From an uncultured Clostridia bacterium (GTDB taxonomy: Bacteria > Bacillota > Clostridia > Christensenellales > Aristaeellaceae): a stretch of 19,717 nt of DNA. Each line of letters starts with the position of its first letter. Position 1 is the stretch's first letter. Of this stretch, positions 14,247 to 19,717 are shown in pieces. The translations under genes were made by a program, and so were the position numbers. The DNA is taken from positions 1 to 19,717 of the forward strand of contig CALVTV010000141.1 of NCBI GenBank assembly GCA_944363005.1, read 5' to 3'. The notes under the pieces are model-generated. The model saw only the letters and a program-made list of their open reading frames with translations. It did no database searches and was not told where the DNA came from.

Positions 14247-15883
14247 GCCTTTCCCCCCTTTGTATGGCTCCCGGCGGGGCGCGCGGGCAGGCGCACCTCC
14301 ACCAGGCATCCCTCGCCCGGCCTGCTGCGGATGCTCAGCCCATAGGCATCGCCAAAGTGCAGCCGCAAAATGCTGTCCACGTTGTAAAGCCCCAGGTGCT
14401 CGCCCGGCTTGCCGGACACCCCGAAACTCAGCGCGCCGGACTGCCCCGTCTCCATCCCGCGCCCGTTGTCCTGCACGAACAGGTGCAGTTCGCCGTCCAT
14501 CTGCCGGGCATAGACCTTGATGTAGCCGTCGTCCATGTCGCGCACGCCGTGGATCACCGCGTTTTCCACGATCGGCTGAAGCACCATCTTCGGCACGAGC
14601 AGGTTCATCAGCGCGTCGTCCACCTCGATTTCGCAGGCAAAGCGATCCTCAAAGCGGATGAGCTGAATGTCGATGTAGCGCTCGAGCAACTCCAACTCGC
14701 AGCCGAGCGTCACGAACTCCTCGCCCGAGATGCTCGTGCGCAGGATCTTGGCCAAGTCCTGCGCGAGCGTCGCCACCTGCGGCACGCCGTGCGTGAGGCC
14801 CATCCACTTCATGGCGTCGAGCGTATTGTAAAGGAAATGCGGGTTGAGCTGCGCCTGCATCATCCGGATGCGCGTCTCGTCGAGCTCCTTCTGGCGCTCA
14901 ACCGTGCGCCGAAGGTTCTGCTCGTATTCCTCCACCATGCGGTTGAAGCCCTGCGCCAACAGGCCCAGCTCGTCGTTCGTGCGCGGCGTGATGCGCACGG
15001 AGAGTTCCCCGCGCTGCACGCGCGCCATCGCCCGGGTCATCTCCTGCACGGGCCGGGAGATCACCCCGCTGAGCACAAGCGCCGCCCACACGCACAGCAC
15101 CAGGCTGAGCGCGCCCATCGACGCGCCGAGCAGCACCACCGTGCGCGTCGTCTCCGCGGTGAACGTGCGCGGCTGGCTCAGCAGCAGCGTAAACCCGCTC
15201 ACCGGCTCCACCCGCATGCCGTAATTGACGTCCCCTTGACCGAGCGCTTCCCCGTCGAGCCAGCGCTCGCGCAGCACAGCTAGGCTTGCGCCCGCCGTCT
15301 GCGTCTCCAAAATCAGCCGCCACTGCGGGGTGAGCAGCATCACGCCGCAGGACGAATCATGCGCCGCGGCGAGCATCGCGCGCAGCGCGTCCCCGTCAAG
15401 CCGCGCCAGCACGAAGCCCTCCCGCGTCTTTCGCGCGGCGTCGATCCTGTCCGCCTTTGCCGACGGCGCGAAAACCGTGTCTTCCTGTGCCATGGCGAGG
15501 ATGCCCCAGTCGGTATCCATCCGCGCCTCGCCGCCGCGCAAGGCCTCCACGCAGGCGCCATCCGGGGCAAGCACGTACAGGTTTTCCACATATGTACACC
15601 CCGAGGCCGCTTCCACCATCGCTTCATACAGCGCCCGGCCGTCCTCCTCCCCGTCCACACGGCGGGAAAGCGCATCAAGCATGGCGTCCGTCTGCTCAAA
15701 CACGGCGCCCAGCTGTGCCTGCATGGCCTCCAGTTGCTCCCCGGCGCTTTGCGCCTGCCGCCTGTCGCTGGACGCGATCAAAAGCGGCAGCATCAGCATC
15801 AGGCAGACGGCGATCGGCACGACGGCCACCAGCACCACCGTGGCGAACACGCGGGTATGAAACGCATGAAACCGCTTCTTCAT
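14243..15883 (-). CDS. Membrane sensor histidine kinase (YesM/HptS type)
   Basis: The 546-residue kinase has a membrane helix at about 11-38, an extracellular sensor region at 40-245, a second helix at about 248-272, a HAMP linker at 273-325 and a LytS/YesM-type kinase core. The phosphorylated His349 lies in QLNPHFLYN. The N-box is PIVENAVIHG (437-446), and ATP-lid motifs are DNGRGM (472-477) and GEHLGLYN (494-501). The ATG at 15883 has GGGGGAGG upstream and overlaps the stop of the binding-protein gene (ATGA); its own stop overlaps the response-regulator start. The coupling to a binding protein suggests that ligand-loaded protein is what the extracellular domain reads, as proposed for HptA-HptS. 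Confidence 0.95.
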   Translation of the reverse strand: MKKRFHAFHTRVFATVVLVAVVPIAVCLMLMLPLLIASSDRRQAQSAGEQLEAMQAQLGAVFEQTDAMLDALSRRVDGEEDGRALYEAMVEAASGCTYVENLYVLAPDGACVEALRGGEARMDTDWGILAMAQEDTVFAPSAKADRIDAARKTREGFVLARLDGDALRAMLAAAHDSSCGVMLLTPQWRLILETQTAGASLAVLRERWLDGEALGQGDVNYGMRVEPVSGFTLLLSQPRTFTAETTRTVVLLGASMGALSLVLCVWAALVLSGVISRPVQEMTRAMARVQRGELSVRITPRTNDELGLLAQGFNRMVEEYEQNLRRTVERQKELDETRIRMMQAQLNPHFLYNTLDAMKWMGLTHGVPQVATLAQDLAKILRTSISGEEFVTLGCELELLERYIDIQLIRFEDRFACEIEVDDALMNLLVPKMVLQPIVENAVIHGVRDMDDGYIKVYARQMDGELHLFVQDNGRGMETGQSGALSFGVSGKPGEHLGLYNVDSILRLHFGDAYGLSIRSRPGEGCLVEVRLPARPAGSHTKGGKA

Positions 15884-16854
15884 GGCGCATCCTCCCCCGT
15901 CAGCATGCGCCAACGCGCCAGGATGGCCTCCCGCTGCGCGCTGGCCCAGGGAATGTCATAGGCGCATAGCGGCCCCTCCTGGGCCTCCTCGCCCTCAGGC
16001 GCCAGATCGCTGCGCACGCTCAGCCGGGCAAATGCGGTCTGCACGCGCCGCTGCACGGCCTCCCCGAGAATAAAATGAAGAAACGCCTGCGCGCCTTCGG
16101 GATGGCTGCAACCGGCGATGATCGCCGCCCCGTCCGGCACGGCGCTGGTGCCCTCCTGCGGCCAGACGATGCCGATCGGCTCCCCGTCGAGGATGCGTTT
16201 GCGGGCCGACTCCTCAAGCGTCACGCCGACCGGGCAGATCCCGCCCGCCACGGCCGTGATCACATCGCCGGAGTCCGGGAGCACCTGCGCCTTTTCAAGC
16301 AGGCGCGCGGGCACGTCCTCGTCGGGAAGCGCCTGGATCATCGTCGCCAGCGCCGTGAAACTCGAGCCGGAGACGCACGGGTCCGCAAACGCGATGCGCC
16401 CCGGAAAGTCGAGCAGCTGGGCAAAGCCCTGCGGGGGCGTCTTTACCAGGTGCCGGTTGTAGATGATGACGATCGGCAGGCGCGAGAAGGCGACAAAGCG
16501 CCCGTCCTCAAACGTGCAGTCCAGCCGAAGCGGCGCGCCGCCCGCGTCGCAGGGGGCAAAGCAGTCCGCATACGCCATCAGCGACTCCACACCCCCGCCG
16601 AACATGACGTCGGCCACCGGCTCCTCGCGCTCCTGGCGGATGCGCTCGAGTAGCCCGGCGGTTCCCCCCTCCACCACGCGCACCCAAATGCCCGTTTGCC
16701 GCTCAAACTCCTCGATGACCGGCCGGTAGACCTCCTCCTTGTGGGAGGTGTAAACCGTCAGGCGCATGGCTTGCGCGGGCGCGTTTTCCTGCGCCAGGCC
16801 CGGCAAAGCGACGAGCAGCGCAGCACACACGAGAATCAGAACGAGCCGCTTCAT
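15880..16854 (-). CDS. FbpA/AfuA/HptA-like binding protein, probable sensor partner of the kinase
   Basis: The 324-residue exported protein belongs to the iron(III)/phosphonate/hexose-phosphate binding-protein superfamily. It has a signal peptide ending at about GLA in residues 19-21 and no lipobox. The mature start RLTVYTSHKEEVYRPVIEEFE followed by TGIWVRVVEGGTAGLLERI is the family hallmark, with ADVMFGGGVESLMAY and FADPCVSGSSFTALATM further on. No permease adjoins it; it overlaps the kinase gene instead. That places it like HptA of Staphylococcus aureus, part of a glucose-6-phosphate sensor. Start at 16854 has AGGGGG upstream. Ligand identity is inferred only by this analogy; iron or phosphonate remain possible. 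Confidence 0.88.
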   Translation of the reverse strand: MKRLVLILVCAALLVALPGLAQENAPAQAMRLTVYTSHKEEVYRPVIEEFERQTGIWVRVVEGGTAGLLERIRQEREEPVADVMFGGGVESLMAYADCFAPCDAGGAPLRLDCTFEDGRFVAFSRLPIVIIYNRHLVKTPPQGFAQLLDFPGRIAFADPCVSGSSFTALATMIQALPDEDVPARLLEKAQVLPDSGDVITAVAGGICPVGVTLEESARKRILDGEPIGIVWPQEGTSAVPDGAAIIAGCSHPEGAQAFLHFILGEAVQRRVQTAFARLSVRSDLAPEGEEAQEGPLCAYDIPWASAQREAILARWRMLTGEDAP

Positions 16855-16882
16855 GCGACCGCCCCCTCTTTCTTCCGTATGG

Positions 16883-17461
16883 TTACATCATACCATAGAA
16901 TCCCCGGTTTGTGGGCACGGATTTTACCGCCAAATCGCCCAAACGCACGCCGTTTTCAAACCGCTCCTTGCACTCTGCCGTGCTCCGTTCAAAGCTTTCA
17001 AACGCGCGCCGCGCCGCTTCCACATCAGCGTAGACCTTCCAGGCGCCCTGCGCCAGGCTGTCCCGCCCATCATGCGCGATGAAGCCCTCGACATCCGCCA
17101 GCGGATAGCCCAAAAACAGCCCCACTTCATGCGGAAATTCGCCCCCCGCCTCCATGCGCGCAACCAGCGTATCCACCGCCCGTTCCACGTCCTCCACCGG
17201 GTACCCGCGCTCCCAGAGAAAATCCGCCTCGTCGGGGCTCTCCAGCATCTGCGCAATCATCTGCGGGCGCTGCACCAGCACAAGCGTGCCGTTTCCCGTT
17301 TGAACCCGATGCAAGCGCAGGCCATGCGCCGCCCATTCCATTTCAAGTGCATGCATCTCGCGTCTGAGCCGGTCCTCGTCCATCTTCGGGGCAAACAGGC
17401 TGGCCGGTTTGAGCCCGCACAGCGTCGGCGCCGCATATTCGACCATCATTCTTCCGAGCAT
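16883..17461 (-). CDS. DUF3793 family protein
   Basis: The 192-residue protein matches DUF3793, a clostridial family of unknown function. Recognisable parts are VEYAAPTLCGLKPASLF near the N-terminus, a central region ending in GNGTLVLVQRP, and HEVGLFLGYPLADVEGFI with WKVY further on. No signal peptide or membrane helix is visible, so it is probably cytoplasmic. Several in-frame starts exist. The ATG at 17461 is chosen because GGGGAGGG lies six bases upstream; the ATG at 17467 abuts that site. It ends 28 bases before the binding-protein gene and may be co-transcribed with the sensor triplet, though a separate promoter for the triplet is possible. The gap to the divergent gene is 131 bases. Confidence 0.8.
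   Translation of the reverse strand: MLGRMMVEYAAPTLCGLKPASLFAPKMDEDRLRREMHALEMEWAAHGLRLHRVQTGNGTLVLVQRPQMIAQMLESPDEADFLWERGYPVEDVERAVDTLVARMEAGGEFPHEVGLFLGYPLADVEGFIAHDGRDSLAQGAWKVYADVEAARRAFESFERSTAECKERFENGVRLGDLAVKSVPTNRGFYGMM
16887..16895 (-). promoter_or_regulatory. Candidate extended -10 promoter for the sensor operon
   Basis: TATGAT at 16887-16892 is preceded by TGG at 16893-16895 on the minus strand, an extended -10, inside the end of the DUF3793 gene. No clear -35 is visible. An inverted repeat, ATGGT/ACCAT at 16879-16896, overlaps it. Confidence 0.35.
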
Positions 17462-17532
17462 GATCATCCCTCCCCGGCCATTTTGCGCGAAAGCAGCGCG
17501 CCTCATGCGCCTGACCGCCCGCCGCGCAGGGC

Positions 17533-17561
17533 TTTACAGCGGCGCGCCGCCGTGCTATGCT
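17533..17561 (+). promoter_or_regulatory. Extended -10 promoter for the deformylase-like gene
   Basis: TTTACA at 17533-17538 is followed after 17 bases by TATGCT at 17556-17561, with TGC at 17553-17555 as extended element. The predicted leader is about 25 bases and carries AAAAGGAGG before the start codon. Confidence 0.75.
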
Positions 17562-17592
17562 GAAAGCAGATCCATGAAAAGGAGGAAACCCC

Positions 17593-18003
17593 ATGGTTCA
17601 GCCCATCTGCCGGGACATGATTTTCCTGGCCCGCAAGGCGGAAGCCGCCACAGCAGAGGATGCAAGCCTCTGCCGGGATCTGGCCGACACGCTTTGGGCC
17701 CACCGGGAACACTGCGTGGGCATGGCCGCCAACATGATCGGCGCATGCAAGCGAATCATCGCCTTTTTCGACCAGAATACCATCGTGGTGATGGTCAACC
17801 CCGACATTTTCAGCCGAAGCGGCCCCTATGAGGCCGAGGAAGGTTGCCTCTCCCTGGACGGCATCCGCAAGACCCAGCGCTTTCGCACCATCCGCGTGCG
17901 CTATCAGGACGAGCGCATGCGCACGCACACCCGCACGTTCTCCGGCATGACGGCCCAGATCATCCAGCACGAAGTCGATCACTGCGAGGGCATCCTCATC
18001 TGA
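17593..18003 (+). CDS. def: Short peptide deformylase homologue with Gln-to-Met change in motif 1
   Basis: Peptide deformylase removes the formyl group from nascent N-terminal Met using a bound metal. The 136-residue product has motif 2 EEGCLSL with metal ligand Cys85 and motif 3 QIIQHEVDH with His126, Glu127 and His130. Motif 1 reads GMAANMIG (43-50), where classical enzymes have G-L-A-A-x-Q, so the oxyanion glutamine is Met48. It ends ILI directly after motif 3, without the C-terminal helix of E. coli Def, so it is shorter than the usual 165 or so residues. It may be a second, divergent deformylase rather than the housekeeping one. ATG at 17593 has AAGGAGG eight bases upstream. Confidence 0.85.
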   Translation: MVQPICRDMIFLARKAEAATAEDASLCRDLADTLWAHREHCVGMAANMIGACKRIIAFFDQNTIVVMVNPDIFSRSGPYEAEEGCLSLDGIRKTQRFRTIRVRYQDERMRTHTRTFSGMTAQIIQHEVDHCEGILI

Positions 18004-18098
18004 GAAACACGCTGGTTTCCTAAGCTCCGCGCGGCCTTCACGCCCACCGCTCACCCGGGCGCTTGACTATCCGACCAAGTTCAAAAGGAGGCAGACAC

Positions 18099-19717
18099 AT
18101 GCTTCAAAATCTGCTGATCCTCGCTTTGCTGGGGCTGCTCGTCGTTTCGGTCGTGGTGGGCCGTCTGCGCGCAAAGCGGCAAAAGCTGCATCGCAAGGCC
18201 CGCGCCTGGGGACCGGACGACCCACCGCATCCGCTCGACGCCGACGATTTGCAGGACATCGGCGCCTATTGCCGCGCGCAGGAGGCACCCTGCGCGATCG
18301 ACGAAATTACCTGGAACGACCTGAACATGGACGAAATCTTCGCCGTGCTCAACCGCGCATGCAGCAACGTGGGCGAGGAAGCGCTCTACGACATGCTTCA
18401 TCGCACGGACGTGGACGAAGAGACGCTGTCGCGGCGCATGCGCATCCAGCGCGCCGCCGGGGATGAAGCCGGGCGAACCGCCATGCGCAGTGCGCTTTTG
18501 CGCCTGGGCCACGGGCGTTATCACGGCGCACATCGCTACCTCTTTCGCCCCGCTTCCCGGCGTGTAGCGCACGGCCCTGTCTATCTGGCGCTGGGCCTCT
18601 CCCCGCTGGCCATTGCGTTGCTTTCCCCGCTTTTCTCGCCCGCGCTGCTGTTGGCGCTGATCCCGGCCTTTGCCGTCAATCTGTTCGTCTACTACCGTTC
18701 CAGCCGCATCTTCATGGCGGAAATCGCGTCGGTGCGCCACATCGCCTCCGTCATCGAAACGGCGCGCAAGCTGAGCGCCTGCCTCCCCGAATCCCTCGCA
18801 GACATCCGCGACGAGATGGCCTCGCTCACGCGAAAGCTGCGCGCCGTGCGCCGTTGGAGCGCGCTCTTTGCGATGCAGCGCGTCGGGGACTTTGACTTTT
18901 TGACGGATTACCTGCGCATCTTCTTTCAGCTGGACATGATCTGCCTCTCCCGGCTGAGCGCCAGTTTTGAGCGGGAAAATGCCGCCCTGCGCAGGCTCTA
19001 CGCGCTGGTCGGGGAGCTGGACGCCTGCCTGGCCGTCGCCAGCTTCCGCGCGGACGCGCCGCAGGTCTGCGACCCCGCCTTCACGCAGGAGATGTGCATC
19101 ACAGCCCGGGGCGTCGTCCATCCGCTGGTCAAGCATCCCGTCAAGAACGACATCACCTTCACCGGCAGCGCGCTGGTCACCGGTTCCAACGCCTCCGGCA
19201 AATCGACGTTCATCAAGGCGCTGGCCGTCAATGCGCTGCTGGCGCAGAGCATCGCCACCTGCCTGGCCGACGCCTTCTCGTTGCCCCGAGCGCGGGTGAT
19301 GACCTCCATGGCGCTGCGCGACAGCATCTCCGGTGGCGAAAGCTACTTTGTCGTGGAAGTCCGAAGCCTCAAGCGCCTGCTGGACGCGGTGAGCAGCGGC
19401 GAGCGCGTGATCTGCATGATCGACGAAATCCTGCGCGGCACGAACACCGTGGAGCGCATCGCCGCTTCGCGCGTGCTGCTCTGCGCGCTTACCCGGGAAA
19501 ACTGCCTGTGCATGGCCGCCACGCACGATCAGGAGCTGACCCGCCTGCTTCCAAATTTCCGCCAGCTTCACTTTGCGGAAACCGTGACCGCGGAGGGCAT
19601 GACCTTCTCCTACACGCTTCGCGAAGGCCCTTGCCTCACGCGCAATGCGCTGCTGCTCATGCGCCAGATGGGCTTCCCCGGGGACGTCACCCGGCGCGCG
19701 GAGGAAAGCGCACGCGC
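18099..19717 (+). CDS. Membrane-anchored MutS-like ATPase (partial, C-terminus outside window)
   Basis: The first 539 codons are present and open to the window edge. An N-terminal helix (about 4-20, LLILALLGLLVVSVVVG) is followed by a region containing a conserved-looking TWNDLNMDEIFAVLNR segment, then two hydrophobic helices at about 160-200. The C-terminal half is the MutS-type ABC ATPase: Walker A GSNASGKS (362-369), DSISGGESYFVVEV-like signature, Walker B VICMIDEIL with Asp442-Glu443, and THDQEL. The mismatch-recognition domain of true MutS is missing, so this is a membrane relative of unknown role, not the repair protein. ATG at 18099 has AAAAGGAGG upstream. It follows the deformylase-like gene by 95 bases on the same strand and may share its promoter. 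Confidence 0.88.
   Translation, partial: MLQNLLILALLGLLVVSVVVGRLRAKRQKLHRKARAWGPDDPPHPLDADDLQDIGAYCRAQEAPCAIDEITWNDLNMDEIFAVLNRACSNVGEEALYDMLHRTDVDEETLSRRMRIQRAAGDEAGRTAMRSALLRLGHGRYHGAHRYLFRPASRRVAHGPVYLALGLSPLAIALLSPLFSPALLLALIPAFAVNLFVYYRSSRIFMAEIASVRHIASVIETARKLSACLPESLADIRDEMASLTRKLRAVRRWSALFAMQRVGDFDFLTDYLRIFFQLDMICLSRLSASFERENAALRRLYALVGELDACLAVASFRADAPQVCDPAFTQEMCITARGVVHPLVKHPVKNDITFTGSALVTGSNASGKSTFIKALAVNALLAQSIATCLADAFSLPRARVMTSMALRDSISGGESYFVVEVRSLKRLLDAVSSGERVICMIDEILRGTNTVERIAASRVLLCALTRENCLCMAATHDQELTRLLPNFRQLHFAETVTAEGMTFSYTLREGPCLTRNALLLMRQMGFPGDVTRRAEESAR

Noticed and set aside
15880..16854. Straight annotation as an iron(III) transporter binding protein
   Set aside because: The family name is historic; members bind phosphonates or sugar phosphates too. 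The gene overlaps a sensor kinase and has no adjacent permease.
18099..19717. DNA mismatch repair protein MutS or MutS2
   Set aside because: The mismatch-recognition and connector domains are absent, and hydrophobic membrane-like segments take their place ahead of the ATPase.

Overview
The window is GC-rich DNA, by eye about 60 percent, densely packed with genes and with strong AGGAGG-type ribosome binding sites. The gene set fits a Gram-positive anaerobe of the Clostridia. It includes a short-form HisG with HisZ, a YerC/TrpR-like regulator, YesM/YesN-type two-component proteins, DUF3793, an SdpI-like membrane protein and a short clostridial-type peptide deformylase homologue. I cannot name a genus.

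Positions 1-6102 (minus strand) hold a histidine operon in transcription order yerC-hisZ-hisG-hisD-hisC-hisB-hisH-hisA. Most joints overlap by a few bases. hisA runs off the left edge. The operon starts at a near-consensus sigma-A promoter with two overlapping inverted repeats embedded in it, a convincing operator for the first gene, a TrpR-family repressor. hisC carries one in-frame TGA in otherwise well-conserved sequence.

Positions 6103-8327 (plus strand) hold a divergent intergenic region, a tRNA-dihydrouridine synthase, an SdpI-family membrane protein and a 76-residue two-helix membrane protein. A bidirectional terminator at 8462-8496 separates these from the next block.

Positions 8513-17461 (minus strand) look like one sensing-and-uptake system. 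A DUF3793 protein comes first. It is followed by a binding-protein/histidine-kinase/response-regulator triplet with ATGA overlaps. After a regulatory gap comes an ABC importer: binding protein, fused two-domain permease and ATPase. The arrangement resembles HptA-HptS-HptR combined with an AfuABC-type importer, families linked to sugar-phosphate sensing and uptake. The importer promoter has a poor -35 box and two near-identical direct repeats 21 bp apart just upstream, as expected for an AraC-type activator. The importer ATPase has an unusual insertion of about 120 residues before its signature motif.

Positions 17533-19717 (plus strand) hold a small peptide-deformylase-like protein with its own promoter, then a membrane-anchored MutS-like ATPase that runs off the right edge. 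I saw no tRNA, rRNA, CRISPR array, insertion sequence or phage gene.
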